From: Bryoerythrophyllum caledonicum
Taxonomy: Eukaryota; Streptophyta; Bryopsida; Pottiales; Pottiaceae
DNA: 64,000 nucleotides
Assembly: GCA_963971425.1 (NCBI GenBank)
Contig: OZ020517.1
Location: 31,964,734-32,028,733, forward strand
Direction of reading: 5' to 3'
A program made the translations under genes and the position numbers. Below, in pieces: positions 12,192 through 24,270 of the stretch (its first letter is position 1; each line of letters begins with the position of its first letter). The notes under the pieces are model-generated. The model was not told where the DNA came from. It ran no database searches and worked only from the letters and a program-made list of their open reading frames with translations.

Positions 12192-12767
12192 ATGCGCTCA
12201 CGGACTCCACTTGTGGGAGTCACTGCTTGCCATTCCCCTTCAGATGTCACCACACAGGTACAGAGCGTGAGGAAGGAGCGCACAAGTGCCACGATGGAGC
12301 CTCCGCGCACGGCTCTTCCTCGCCAGTTTTCCCTTGGAGACCCCGGTCGCACCACATCGACCGTTGTCCCTTTGCAGGGTATGTCTCCTTTTGGGAAGAC
12401 CACTAGTGAGAGTTCCGCTTACTTGCACCTTCCAGTACGGACTGAGGGCAAGTTGGGACACACCTCCGTTCAGGAGGTCTTCATTGGGACTCCGAGCCAG
12501 GTACCGGTCCCTCCGGCCCGGTCTGAGCCCCACCAGGGCACTACTTCCGTGTTACTCACTCTGGCTGGCCTGGATGCCTCGTTGACTTCGATGGAGGCCG
12601 TGCCTTGGCCATCCATGGCCGGATTGGCACCCTCTTCATCTGCAGATTTGTTATTCCCTCTTGGGACGCTCGTGACGGCCGCGAGTCACCCGACTTCGAG
12701 GAAGAGTGCGAAGAAGCGGAAGAGGAGGGAAGAGAAGAGAAGACCTGAGGAGTTGACCCGGAAGTAG
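12192..12767 (+). CDS. uncharacterised 191-codon Pro/Ser/Thr-rich ORF
   Basis: A complete ATG-to-TAG frame sits in a locally GC-richer block. The protein is rich in Pro, Ser and Thr and ends in a strongly basic tail (KSAKKRKRREEKRR). There is no recognised domain, signal peptide or membrane segment. It is followed by a region that resembles a retroelement terminus, so it may be a fragment of a mobile element rather than a host gene. Whether it is translated is not known. Confidence 0.25.
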   Translation: MRSRTPLVGVTACHSPSDVTTQVQSVRKERTSATMEPPRTALPRQFSLGDPGRTTSTVVPLQGMSPFGKTTSESSAYLHLPVRTEGKLGHTSVQEVFIGTPSQVPVPPARSEPHQGTTSVLLTLAGLDASLTSMEAVPWPSMAGLAPSSSADLLFPLGTLVTAASHPTSRKSAKKRKRREEKRRPEELTRK

Positions 12768-13179
12768 GGTCAGAATCTTAGTTTGTAGGTCACTGTTCAC
12801 TCTTGGACTTGGCCCCAAGTTGAACGTGGATTTGATTTGGTTTTGCCTTGGGATTTGTGTTTAGATGCCTTTGACTTTGCACATAGAGTTGGTGGGACGT
12901 TGGATGTGCCGTCAAGGGTAGTTAATGCTGTCAAGGGTAGTCAAGTTTAGTAGAAGGCATCCTTTGTGTTTGGACGCTTGTGTGTGTTTGTTGCAGTATA
13001 AGTGAGGAGCCTCAAGGCACCTCTCTTCACTGCTTGTTGTGTGTATTTTGCTTTCAGTTTAATTCTAAACCTACGCTCTCTAAAAACCTTCTATGGTTGG
13101 GAGAGCTCGGATTCTATATGACTGTGAGTACCATTTCAAGTAGTCCACTCCTCAAGTCCATACTAACTGTCGAAGTCGT

Positions 13180-13332
13180 TGTTTCCTTGTTCCATCAAGT
13201 AGGATAGTCCGGGTGGATGGGAATAACAGGTGAGGCGGATAGATGGTTAGTTGGGCGTGACTCTAACTCTGACCCCTTGTGATTGTTTCCTTGTTCCATC
13301 AAGTAGGATAGTCCGGGTGGATGGGAATAACA
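13180..13332. repeat. pair of 49-bp direct repeats
   Basis: The block starting tgtttccttgttccatcaag and ending atgggaataaca occurs at 13180-13228 and again, identical, at 13284-13332, with 55 bp between. Exact identity implies a recent local duplication. Confidence 0.9.
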
Positions 13333-13797
13333 TGTGAGATTACAAGTGTTTAGGGGAAGACGAGGGGGGAGTGACGGATGTGTAAGGGTCCTAGCGAGTC
13401 TTGAGTGACCTTCTGGCGTCAGATTGGCGTCGGTTGTGAGGGCTCGGGTTGATCCGTGAAACATCTTACCTCCAGCCGCATCGGATGTGGAGGGAGACTA
13501 GGAGGAGGATAGATAGTGGGCGGGTAGGCCCCTTGCTCACTTACATTACACACCTCGTAGTTTCGGAAACATGGGTCTAACACCCCTTCGGGGGTATCTC
13601 AATGAAACCACCACCATCCCAAGTTAGTGAGTAGTAGTGACGGGAGAGACCGTGAGGAAGAATTGTTGTTATCCATGCAAATACTAAAATCTCTTTGAGT
13701 CCATGAACCCTCGTTCATGGTGAAAAACGTTCTCTTGATACTAAAGTACCTGGATGTCCATAGTGTACATAGTGTAAAGTCATGCCCGTCCAACCCC

Positions 13798-13868
13798 AGT
13801 GAGGACCACAGTGAGGACCGCAGTGAGGACCGCAGTGAGGAACCGCAGTGAGGACCGTAGTGAGGATA
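13798..13868. repeat. 12-13-bp minisatellite
   Basis: The unit cagtgaggaccg is repeated about six times with single-base variants. No protein reading is supported. Confidence 0.85.
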
Positions 13869-14102
13869 CCTCCCTCCCTTTTGGTAACGGGGAATGAAGA
13901 TCTGGTGTAACTCAGTCTAACCCTTGTGGTTTATCTTTCTTTCTCTATCTTGTTATGTAATTATGGTGGTATGTATAGTGTTGTATAGTTATAGACTTGT
14001 TGTTAGTCGTTGTAGTTCACGAGGATTCTCTGTGGGAACGAATACCTTAGGGTATCTTTTGTGTTTAAGATGTGAATACTTGCCAACGCGTACTACGACA
14101 AT

Positions 14103-15510
14103 AGTCACCCGGACAAAACTATCCTCACATCTATGGTTGCAATGCTCCAGAACCGCACACAAATCACTACACTCCACAAAGTCCGAGCTCATGCTAATAT
14201 CGCCGGCAATGAACAAGCCGACAAATTAGCAAAGGAAGGAAGAGAAAAAACCCACAAGAATGCCGAACACCCATACAAACACGCCCATGCCACCCCATAT
14301 TACTTTCATAGATATGAATGGCCCTCTATGGGCGAAACTCCCGATAAAGGTCCTATACGATTCTTAGACAAATACCTCAAAAAACATGATCTTGTAAATA
14401 ACCTGGGAAAATTCACAGAAAATTTTCCCAATATTGATAAATGGACCGGCAATCCAAACATTCACAACGCACTATTCAACAGTTTTGGAAAAACCCCATA
14501 ATTACGGACCCACAAATCACATGCCTAATCAAATTCCGCACCGGACAATACATGGGAAATGCCCGCAAACAACTCTTCTTCGGAATAGAAAGATTTCCTA
14601 CAATAACATGTCCAATTTGCAACACCACAGACCCGGACACATGGCTACATGTCCTACTCAAGTGCCAAAACCCCCATATACACTCACTAATTGTCAAAAG
14701 ACATAACAAAGCCGTATCGGCTATTCGTAAACTACTTGTATCATCATCCAAATCCCGGTGCTTCATTCTCATGAATGCCGGAACCTTTAATGACAACCCA
14801 TAAGAAAACACGGTCCCGCCTTGGCTATTACCATGCATATGTTGTACTCAAAGATGCCACTGTAATGCAAGACTCAAACCGGACCTACTATGTGTTAGAG
14901 GATTATCATATAAAGATCCCCCACCAAACCATATAGACTCTAGCCTCACTATCCAATTTATTGAATTCACATATTGCAATGATAGATTCTCTCCGGACAC
15001 TATTGCAAACAAAACAAATAAATACAAACCACTTCCTGACGATATTCAAGCACTAGGATGGAAAGTAGACCCCCTCTTAGTCATCACCGCGGGTGCTAGA
15101 GCCACCACCTTCATTCCCTCAATGACAATCCTTGAAGAAACATTTAAAATTCCCATCACTTCAATCAAAAACATTTTTTCAAATATTAACATCATTGCAA
15201 TTCAACATGCTATGTCGATACTCCTGAATAAACGAAAACTTGAAAACAACCAACCCCTTCCCGACGCTTCGAACCCCCTTCCATAGATTGCTTGCATTTC
15301 ACCATACACGCCCTCCCTCTTGAAGACTTTTGGGACCTATGGTCTTTTGTTCTTGGCTACTTGTTTCTGGGTGCATAGTGTCTACATTAAAAAGGGGGAA
15401 GTAGTTCCATAGTACTAACCCATGTCCGGTGGTCATGGACTTAGTGGTGGAATGAACGGACATTTTATTTACGCCGACCCCCTCTGGAGACCAGAGTTCT
15501 TCTTCTTCTG
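14103..15510 (+). mobile_element. 5'-truncated LINE copy (RNase H, zinc motif and 3' end)
   Basis: This is a second copy of the LINE family described at 16239-29263, in the opposite orientation. It starts inside the RNase H domain (cacccggacaaaact corresponds to the SHPDQN region of the long copy). It then carries HKVRAHANIAGNEQADKLA, the zinc segment CPICNTTDPDTWLHVLLKC and the 3' untranslated part. It ends in a ttcttcttcttct tail at about 15510, as the long copy does. The frame changes at about 14495 and again later, and stops interrupt it, so it is dead. A 5' truncation is usual for target-primed reverse transcription. No clear target-site duplication was found. Confidence 0.88.
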
Positions 15511-16084
15511 CCAACCTCCAAGATCACAACTCCATCTTCACAACTTTTTTACTCCAAGTTTACAACTCATCATTTACAATTCAATCTTTTAGTGTTTAAC
15601 TAAAAAAAAAATTGAACGTCAAATTTGAAATCAAGAGCACAAATTGCAACACACAAATGCAAATTTGTCACACCCAAAAACTCAAGCTAATGTTTTGCAA
15701 TGCATGAGTCCAATTATTTTAATGTACTTTTATATATTACACACTATATTAATAAAAAAGTAACATGATTCACTACGCGGTTGGCTGCACAATTAACTGC
15801 GCGGTTGACTATATCGCTCCTATAATTCATTGCACGGTTGACTGCGCGATTTATTGCTACGTGGTTCACTGCGAGGATTATGATTTTAGTAGTATGATGC
15901 AATAAGTCATTGATTTTGAAATTGAAGGTTCTTCAATCATATCAAAGCTACCTCAAATGATCACTCTTTATTCCTAGGATATATCAAATTCCTACGGTTG
16001 GACAATAGGACTCCAAATTTATTTGAAATTTAACTATAGATTTCTAAAAGGAAAAAATGTGCAATTGATGAAGAATTTATAATC
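15511..16084. other. AT-rich spacer between two tail-to-tail LINE copies
   Basis: No gene is recognised. A short run near 15770-15870 repeats variants of cgcggttgactgc. The interval separates the 3' ends of the truncated plus-strand LINE and the long minus-strand LINE. Confidence 0.6.
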
Positions 16085-16238
16085 ATTGATTATCATTACC
16101 ATACCTAGTGGTCGCTTCAACACCTCTAAGTCAAAAGAATTATTTTCCTTTGTCCCAATGATTTGGACACAGTGGATTTCACCTAAGTATTACATGGATA
16201 TCACCTATGCATTAAAGGGGTAGCACCTTAACATTACA
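16085..16238 (-). repeat. left half of a dispersed repeat split by the LINE
   Basis: Read on the minus strand it contains ggtgttgaagcgaccactagg and ggtgatatccatgtaatac, which match the repeats at 40912-41190 and 59965-60230. The right half continues at 29264. Joining the two halves across one copy of the 13-bp duplication restores the order seen in the other copies, so the LINE landed inside this repeat. Confidence 0.8.
16226..16238. repeat. LINE target-site duplication, left copy
   Basis: The 13-bp sequence ccttaacattaca directly precedes the aagaagaag tail of the minus-strand LINE and is repeated exactly at 29264-29276. Confidence 0.9.
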
Positions 16239-16517
16239 AGAAGAAGAACGCCGGTACCGAAGGGACCGGCATGAATAAAGTGTCTGTTCGTTCCACTACT
16301 AAGACCATGCCCACCGGACAAGGAATTAGTAAGTAGGAACTACTTCCCCCTCTCGAGGGTAGACACTATGTAACGGGTAGCCAAAGACCCGCCAAGCAAA
16401 CACCCAACCAACTAAACATCCATCAAACCAAACAAGTAGCCAAAAACACAAACAAACAAGCAGGAAGCCATGAACCCCAAGACCAACGAGTCAAGAAAAA
16501 TCAAAGTGGGGGAAAAG

Positions 16518-19250
16518 TCAAGGAAGGTCTTGTGTATCGGGAAGGGCTTGATTGTTTTCAATTTTGCGTTTGTGTAGTAAAATAGACATGGCATATTGAG
16601 TAGCGATGGTGTTAATGTTTTTAAAGATGTTTTTAATTGTATCAATGGGTATTCTGAAGGTATCTTCTAGAGTCTTTATAGATGGCATAAAGGTGGTGGC
16701 ACGAGCGCCGGATGTGATTACAATAAGGGGGTCCACATTCCATCCGAGGGCGATGATGTCGTCAATAAGGGGTTGGTATTTATCTATTTTATTTTGGATT
16801 GTTTCCGGGGAAAATCTATCGTTGCAATATGTGAATTCAATGAATTGAATGGTGTAGTCTTGGTTGATGTTATCGGGTGGTGGGTCATTGTATGGTAAGC
16901 CTTTAACACAGAGGATGTCTGGTTTGAGCCTAGAGTTGCAATGACATCTTTGGGTCATACACGAGCATGGGAGTAGCCAAGGGGGGACCGTATTCTCTTG
17001 TGGATTATTATTATAAGTACCGGCGTTCATTAGTATAAAACATCTTGATTCATTGTAGGAGGTGATTAGCTTTCGGATTTCCCATACCGCTTTATTATGT
17101 CTTTTAACAATTAGAGAGTGTATGTGGTGGTTTTGGCATTTGAGTAGGACATGGAGCCATGTGTCGGGGTCCGTTGAGGGGCATATGGGACATGTTATGG
17201 ATGGGAATCTTTCTATACCAAAGAAGAGTAGTTTGGGAGCATTTCCCATATACTGACCCGTACGGAATTTGATGAGGCAAGTTATTTGCGAGTCTGAGAT
17301 GATGGGGTTTTTCCAAAAATTTGTAGAGAGTTCATTGTCTATGTCGTTATTGTTAGTCCATTTTTCTATGTTAGGAATATTTTCTGAAATTGTGTCAAGG
17401 TTGTTGTAGAGGTCTTGTTTTTTGAGATATTTGCCCAAAAATCTAATTGGGCCTTTGTCAAGGGTATCTTTCTTGTAAGGCCAATCTTCTTTTTGAAAGT
17501 AGTATGGGGTAGCATGGGCATGTTCGTGTGGATCTTTGGCAATTTTGTGTGTTTTTTCTCGGCCTTCTTTTGCTAGTTTGTCTGCTTGTTCGTTGCCATC
17601 AATGTTGGCATGTGCTCTCACTTTATGCAGGGTTGTGATTTGTGTACAGTTTTGTAACATTTGGACCATTGATGTTAATATGTTTTGGTCGGGGTGGCTA
17701 TTGTGAAGGGTAGGGTGTGTTATTTGAGTGTTAAGTAGGTAGAGTGCATTTATACAATCGGTGAATATATGTGCGGGTTCATCATTGTATTTTGTTGTGA
17801 TGATTTGTAGTGTTTTGTGGATGGCCATGAGTTCTGCTCTGAGGATATTTTGTAGTCCATGTAGTCTTTTGGCTAGTTTAATTTCTTTGGTAGAATTATA
17901 TATGCCATAGCCAGCTTTTTCTCTGCGCCAAGAGCCCGGGCTAATTTGTTCTGGTGGTTTAAAGGAGCCGTCGGTGTAATAACTGTATGTGGGGTTAAAT
18001 TTTGGTGTGGTATGGGTTTGGTAGTCTGGAAGAGGGGGAGGTATGGCGGAGTAGTTTAATGTGTTGTTGACATAGTTTAGTTTTGACCAGTTTTTACTTT
18101 TTTTTACAAGGGTTTGTATGGGTGTTGGTGGGGCCAATTTTGTGTATAGTCGGTGTATGCTTAGATTGTCTGTTATGGAGGTAAGTTCCGCAAGTTGTTC
18201 TAGGGAACCAAGGATTTTATTTTGATGATGGACGCATAGTATTTGTAATGTAGATGGCGCTATTCGGGGTTTTTTTAGCTTGGGTGGAATAGTAGGTTCT
18301 TCGTATGGTATTGTGTCTGCTTCAAATAGTGCAATGATATGGGAATTTGGGAATGGGTTTGGATGTTGGTTGTTGTTTTGGTACCAGTTATTGTTCGGTG
18401 TGATGATGATTGTTTTTGTATTATTTGGATCGTGTTTGGCGGCAAGTCTAGCCCAATGTATGGCTTGTTCCATGTCCTTCTCGTTGTGGGGGTGGGCTAT
18501 GCCATTACCGGTTCATTTGTAGTCAAAGGCCTTTCCTAGGGATCCAAATATTTTGTCTTTTTCATTAGGTGAGTAGAATTTTTTTAGTTTGATAGAACAT
18601 GTGACCGGGGAAGAAAAATATGATTGCTCGATATTAAAGGATGAGATCAGTGAGTCTAAAATGGGAGTGGGTATTGTGTATTGGGCATTTTTGAGGGGGT
18701 CAATTTTTGGTATTCGGTATTTATACCTTTGGTAGAGCCATATTAGTTCGGTTTCAAAGGGTTGGGTCATTGGTTCGATGTTTGTAGGAGTTTGTAACTT
18801 TGTATTATATTGATTCCATAGCCATTGGAGTCGGGTAACGGGGATGGTGTGTAAATGTCGGCCGTTCTCTTCGTATAGATGTCCTTGATTGTTATCTATT
18901 TGAATTGTGTTTGAGGATGTAAGGATATCATTTTCGGGGTTGCATTCTGTTGTGTAGATGTTTAAGAGTGGGATAATTATGGGTGGTGTTACGGATCTTG
19001 AGTCCGAGAATTGTTCTTGTGGATGATGGGCAAGGATGATATCTAAGTATATTTTGTTTTGGATCTTTTGGTAGTATTGTTTTAATTTTTCGGTGTTATG
19101 TGTGGAGGTATTGGTGTCGTGCCGTGGAAAAAGGTCTCTTTGGGGGAGCCATTTATTGTATGTATTATCATTGTGTTGCCATTGGCATAGATATTTTGTG
19201 TAGGTAGTTTGTATGTTATTTGTGTCTGTGTGTTGGATATGTTTATGATT
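16518..19250 (-). pseudogene. LINE ORF2 C-terminal part: RNase H and zinc motif
   Basis: One frame runs from upstream of 18770 down to 16518 and is broken only by TGA at 18515-18513; from the ATG at 18473 it is open for 651 codons. RNase HI residues are visible: YTDGS (near 17970), RAELMAI, FTDCINAL, and HANIDGNEQADKLA. A zinc-like segment follows, CPICPSTDPDTWLHVLLKC with a nearby His (about 17110-17200). This is typical of the C-terminus of LINEs that carry RNase H. RNase H removes the RNA strand after reverse transcription. The 19210-19550 stretch is in another frame, so at least one shift separates it from the RT. Confidence 0.88.
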
Positions 19251-19581
19251 TACGATATTATTAATGGGATATGTGGTAGGGTTTTTGGAGATGTATGTTG
19301 GGGGACGGGGGTGGTATGTATGTGGGGGTTAGGGGGATTGGTTGGTGTGGGAATATTTCTTGGGATGATGTTATTGTTGAGGGTGATGAATGGATCTTTA
19401 AGTGTATGAGAGTATGGATGTGTGTTGCAAGGAGTATGACATATAGTGGGGCATGATGGGTGGCAAAATAGTTGTATAGCAACATTTAGGGCACTTTTTA
19501 TTAGTTTAGATGGGGTGAAGTGGTAGGTTTTGAAGTCTACATTGTTCATGATGTGTGTACCGTTGGGTAAAGTAATTTGGT

Positions 19582-21621
19582 TTAGTTCAAAATATTTTTT
19601 GAGAGGAGTTTTTGTAGAAGCTTTTGGGAGAGTTGGGCATTGAGTGTGTTATGATTTAATGTTTCTTGGCGCCATAGTATTTCTAGTGTTGTTGGATTAG
19701 TGAGGAAGTTCGGGAGCGTACTTTTAAGGTGGGCTTTAGCTATATGTTTTAATAAGAAGAATGTTCGTGTTATTGGTGATCTTATGCAGTCACTTTTTTT
19801 AATTCTTGGTATGTCTTCGGCGCCACCATATTGGGCAAGGACATAGTGAGTTAATCCATTATATATTTTTCCAAGCCTTCCTTTATCGTTTATAGCATTT
19901 TGCAGTTGTTCGCCTATACATCGGAGGTATGCGTTTTTGAGGGAGAAAGCTTCAAGTCCAAATAGGTTATGTGGTAGTTGAGTTATTGCGTTTGACATAC
20001 ATTTTGGTAATCCACATATGGCTTTTTCTATGGCTATTATTTTTTTATCAAGTTTTTTGATAGCTGGCATAGAGTATGGTACACCGTAGAAACTGTATGC
20101 CACACCTAGGCGTAGTACGGTATCAACCATTTTTATTTTTTGTTTCATGGTGGTTGGACATGTTAGTTCTTTGCATTGTTTGAAGAGTTTCGTCGTTGTG
20201 GTGTGGATTTGGATTTTCCATTTTAGTGAGGGAACAAGGTTTGTGCCTAAGTATATGTATGGTTCATTTTGGTGTAGTATGGGGATTGGTTGATTGCGGT
20301 AATTGATGTTCGAGGCTTGCATTAGGGCTTTGAAAGTGGTTGGATTCAATTTGGATTTGTTTGGGCATCCGGTAGCGGCACATTTTGGGACACCTACGTC
20401 CATACCGGCCCATTTACAATATCTATCAATTTTGTTTAGTTGTATTTGGATTGATTTGATTTTGTTAGTTATGGTGGCTAGGTCATCCACGTATGCGGCA
20501 GAGTTTATTATGACTTGTGATGTGCCAAAAGTGTACCCGTAATTGCCTCTTTCTAGCCATCTGAGTAGTGGTTCTAGAAATATAATGAATAGGTATGGGG
20601 TGAGAGTGTCCCCTTGTATAGTTCCTCTTTGGATGGGAATAGGTTTTGTTTTCCCAAAGTGTTCACCGGTATAACAAGTAGATGATTTAGAATAGATGTT
20701 TCCAACAAGTGTGGTTGCATCTTTTGGGTAAGCTAGGTCCATCATTATTGTTAGAAGTCGGGCATGGTCTATTGAGCCAAAGGCATTTTTGAAGTCCACG
20801 TATAGTATGTATATATGTTGGTTAGTAAACTTTGCGTCCTCTAGTGCGGCTATTATAGTTTGTATTTGTCGTGCGGTACTTCTCTTTGCTCTAAATCCTT
20901 CTTGACTATCATGTAGGATTTTGAATTTTTCGCCGTATGAGGATAGTATGGAGGTGAGTGTACTGGTAAAGAGTTTGTATATTGTGTTAGCTAGTGCAAT
21001 TGGTCTATGATTGGGTAGCATGGATGGATCGCCTTTTTTGTATAATAGGATTGTTGTACTCAATTTCCATGAGTTTGGTATCTGTTTTTGTTTATAGCAG
21101 TGGGAGAAGAATAGAAATAATAGCTTATGAAATCTTGGAGGCATGTTTTTGAGTATTGAGTTTGATATGCGGTCTGGGCCTGGAGCTTTATTATTTCCAA
21201 GATTTTGAAGGCATGTGTCGTATGTGGCTCTGTTGAGGTATTTATGTAGTGGAATTTCTGGTTCACCCCGTTTGTCAAGGGTATATCCGTCCAGGTCGTG
21301 CCATGGGTATTGGCGTACTGCACATGTGCATTCTATTGTATGTTGTGGTTGGTAATTACATGTTGGTATTGTTGGTCTATTGGTTTTTGTTTGTTGGTTA
21401 AATATTTCATTCGCAATATCTTCGGGGCTAGTTAGAATATTATTATATTGATCTGTGATACAATCCATTGGTGGGGATTCAAGGTTTTTAAAGACTATTT
21501 TGTTAATTTTTTTGGGGGTCATTTCATATAGTTGTCTATATTTTGAGATGGCTTTTTTAATGTTTTCTTTGGTATATTTTGTGATTATTTTCCGGGCTTG
21601 TATGTTGACATTTTTTTGCAA
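19582..21621 (-). pseudogene. LINE ORF2 central part: reverse transcriptase
   Basis: An open frame of 679 codons starts within an A run at 21621, one base out of phase with the endonuclease frame. It contains standard non-LTR RT blocks: NKAPGPDRISNSILK, NHRPIALANTIYKL, DSQEGFRAKRSTARQ, YVDFKNAFGSIDH (motif A), QRGTIQGDTLTPYLF (motif B) and AAYVDDLATI (motif C, bases 20482-20493). All catalytic aspartates are present. The one-base shift in the run of seven A at about 21613-21619 looks like slippage: removing one A would give a continuous phase. This domain primes cDNA synthesis from nicked target DNA. Confidence 0.93.
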
Positions 21622-22905
21622 TTAGCGCGATATCTTTTATCCATATATCGTGGGGAAGGTCCAGAGGTGGCGGGGTAGGGATTTGGATGTGTTGTAGAGT
21701 TAGTAGTTCATTGTTTATGGGGTGGTTTCGCCATTGAGGGTTGTTTTTTACAATTCTAATGGTTTTGCGTATGGTATGGTATGTGATTAGGTGTTGTTTC
21801 CAAGTTTTAGAAAGTTTGCGGGGTAGGTATCCGCCTTGTTGAGAAGTTCTACTTGTCATTTGGGGTATTGGATGTGCTCTACAGGTTTGTTCTAGTGTAT
21901 CGGAGATTTTATTGATGAGTTTGTCTAGGGTGTGGCATGCTTCTTGCCATTGAGCTTGTGTTAATTGACTATTGTTTTCAAGAGTGTCTATGAGGGAGTC
22001 TATTTGTACGGAGTTTTCTTTGAAGAATTTTGTGTTGAATTTTTCTATGTTGGTTTTTGGGATGGGGTTGAGTATGCGTATAGTGTCTTTGTTTAGGATT
22101 ATAGGAGTTCTACTAATTAGTGTGTTATTTGGGATGTGCAATTGTACGGGTGAATGGTCCGAGTTGAGAATAATATCTTTGTTTGTTGTGGAGGTGTATT
22201 GTGTATTGTTGTTTGTATTTATATAGAATCCATCTATTAGACTCCAATCGCTATAATTATAGCCACCTTGTCTAGAGAATTGTTTATCGGTATTGATATA
22301 AGTGAAGTTTAAGTGTTCTGTGAAGCGACGCCATTGGTAATCAATGTTTTGAGGGGGGGTGTGCTGGTTTCCATTTTGGCGGCCAATTAACGCTATGTCT
22401 CTGTTGAAGTCTTCGCATAATAGGTATGTATGATTGGGATTATTATTAATTTGGGATGTAATAGTGTTTTGTATATCTAAGAGAAATCTAGTATCATCGG
22501 GGTGGGATGGCATATACATGTGAAAGATTAACCACGGTTGTAGTGGGTGGTTAGTGATTTTAATTATTTGAATGTATGGTGATATGTGCATTGGGGTAGG
22601 AATTTTATTGATGTTGCCTGGGAATGTATATTTTTTGTGTATTAATGTGAGTAGGCCACCTCGGCCCGGAGTGTATGGTCTCCGTTGTTGCATGCATCTT
22701 GTAAGTGTATGTGTATTGTTAAAGATGAGTTTATAGTTTTGAAATATATTTTGTATATATTTTGTGGATTTTGTGGCGGTTAGTTTTGTTTCTTGTATAA
22801 CTATGAGGGCCGGTGGTGTGTCTGTGTTTGTGACTAATGTTTGTAAGCTAGGAAGGGAAGTGTTTAATGAGGAGGCATTCTATGTGATTATGTATGTTTT
22901 TTCTT
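21557..22905 (-). pseudogene. LINE ORF2: APE-type endonuclease
   Basis: The frame from about 22905 to 21557 is continuous with the upstream 2A-containing frame except for a TAG at 22881-22879, which stands where many APE domains have Trp (TYIIT-stop-NASSLN). Visible APE signatures are IVIQETKLT (metal-binding Glu), CEDFNRDIA, SLIDGFYIN and LNSDHSPVQLHI (terminal Asp-His). The region between the endonuclease core and the RT is a ~150-residue linker. The family function is nicking of target DNA. Confidence 0.88.
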
Positions 22906-24270
22906 GGTTTGATCTAATGTTTTGATTTTGAGGAGGGATGTAGGGAAGAGGTGGGGGTGGATGGGTGTATTCTAGTATAGGATCTAGACATTTTAGTGAT
23001 TCATTTATGAGGTTGTTAGGGAGGTAAGGGAATTTTAGTTTTATTGTATCATTTGAGGGTGGTATATCTTGACTATGTAAGAAGTCGTATAATCTTTTAT
23101 GTATTGAGTTCTCGTGGTTTATAATATTTTGATCGTCTACTAGGAATTTAGTATAGGGGTGTGGAGTGTAAATGTGTCGTTCTGGTGGGTTTTGTAAGTT
23201 TAGTAGAGTTTGTAGAAGTGTATTGGTCCATGCTATTGTGTGCATATTTTGTGGATTTAGTAGATGATTACATTCATCTATGTTTGGATGAGTAGTGATT
23301 ATGAGTGCATAAAGAATGTGGGGTGGTGGGTGCGTATTTTTTTGTTGTATGTATTGGGCAATGTTTAGGTGTGTAGTGTTATGTGTATGGTGTAATGTAT
23401 GTGTGTTTTTAAAAAAAGGTGCAAAGGGTTTTGCAATGTGTCCATATTCCGGTTGTAGTTTTATGGTATTAGGTATAAAGTATACTTTGGCATTTTTCTT
23501 ATGTGATGTAGGGTGTCTTTTTAGTATATTTGGCATGGGTCCAGGGTTGGTTTCTATGTCTCCGCCTAGGAGTAGTAGTAGTTTGTGATATGTATGTTTA
23601 GTGTTGTATTTTAGAGTTTTTATTTTTTGTATAGTAAATATTTGGGGTATTGTTATGTTATTGAAGATTTGTTTGTTTGAGGAGGAGTGGGTGTTGATAT
23701 TTTGTATGTGGATAATGTGTTTTATTTTTATAGTGGATGTATTTGTATTTGTCCTTATCATTTTTTGTGTCCATGTGTTTATTTGCGTATTTATTTTTGT
23801 TTTATTAATGTTGTATAGGTGTGTGTATGTTTGTTTGGATACTTTTTTGGTAGTGTATGTGCGTGTATGTGTGTTTGGTTTTATGTTGGTGTTCATACTT
23901 AGTATTATTGTTTTGTGGTAGATGGGTTTTTCGTTGGGCATGGGTCTCGGGTTGGTTTCTACATCTCCGCTTAACATTAATAAGTTTTTATAGTGTAAGG
24001 GTTTGTAGTGTTGATTTTGTGTTGTTGATTTGTGTGTGTATTGGAGTTTGTCAATAAGTTGTTGATGTGATATGAGTGTGATTCTAAGAAGAGGGGCAAA
24101 TTTTTGGGTGGTGTGTTCGTATTCGGGTTGTAGTTTTACGGTATTTGGTATGAAATGTGTTTTGGCCTTCTTTTTGTGCAAAGTGGAGTGTCTTTTTAAT
24201 ACGTTTGGCATTGGTCCCGGGTTAGTCTCTATGTCCCCTCCAAATCTTATTTTGTAGTAGGTGGGTTTTT
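22880..24270 (-). CDS. LINE ORF2 N-terminal part with three tandem 2A-like motifs
   Basis: This frame is in phase with the endonuclease. It contains GGDIETNPGP (24241-24212), SGDVETNPRP (23971-23942) and GGDIETNPGP (23566-23537). The consensus of 2A/CHYSEL ribosome-skipping peptides is D(V/I)ExNPGP after a hydrophobic stretch, which the second and third have (LLMLS, LLLLLG). The first and third motifs are each followed by a related segment (MPN(V/I)LKRH..., FIPNT(V/I)KLQPEY), 675 bp apart, so a module was duplicated. The middle motif has NPRP and is expected to be inactive. If functional, skipping would release short Thr/Lys/His-rich peptides ahead of the endonuclease-RT. 2A peptides are known at LINE ORF N-termini in trypanosomes and some animals. 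Confidence 0.8.

Larger units (their letters stand above)
12770..14102 (+). mobile_element. possible fossil of an LTR-retroelement terminus
   Basis: The stretch before 14103 contains attctctgtgggaacgaata and a downstream ...acttgcc... block, which resemble the ends of plant LTRs. No second LTR, primer-binding site or recognisable polyprotein is seen in the window. It is treated as an old, broken and uncertain remnant, and it is cut by or abuts the truncated LINE copy at 14103. Confidence 0.25.

Noticed and set aside
21600-21625. programmed -1 frameshift at the A7 run between endonuclease and RT
   Set aside because: The RT lies in the +1 phase, not -1, so a one-base slip in the homopolymer is the simpler explanation.
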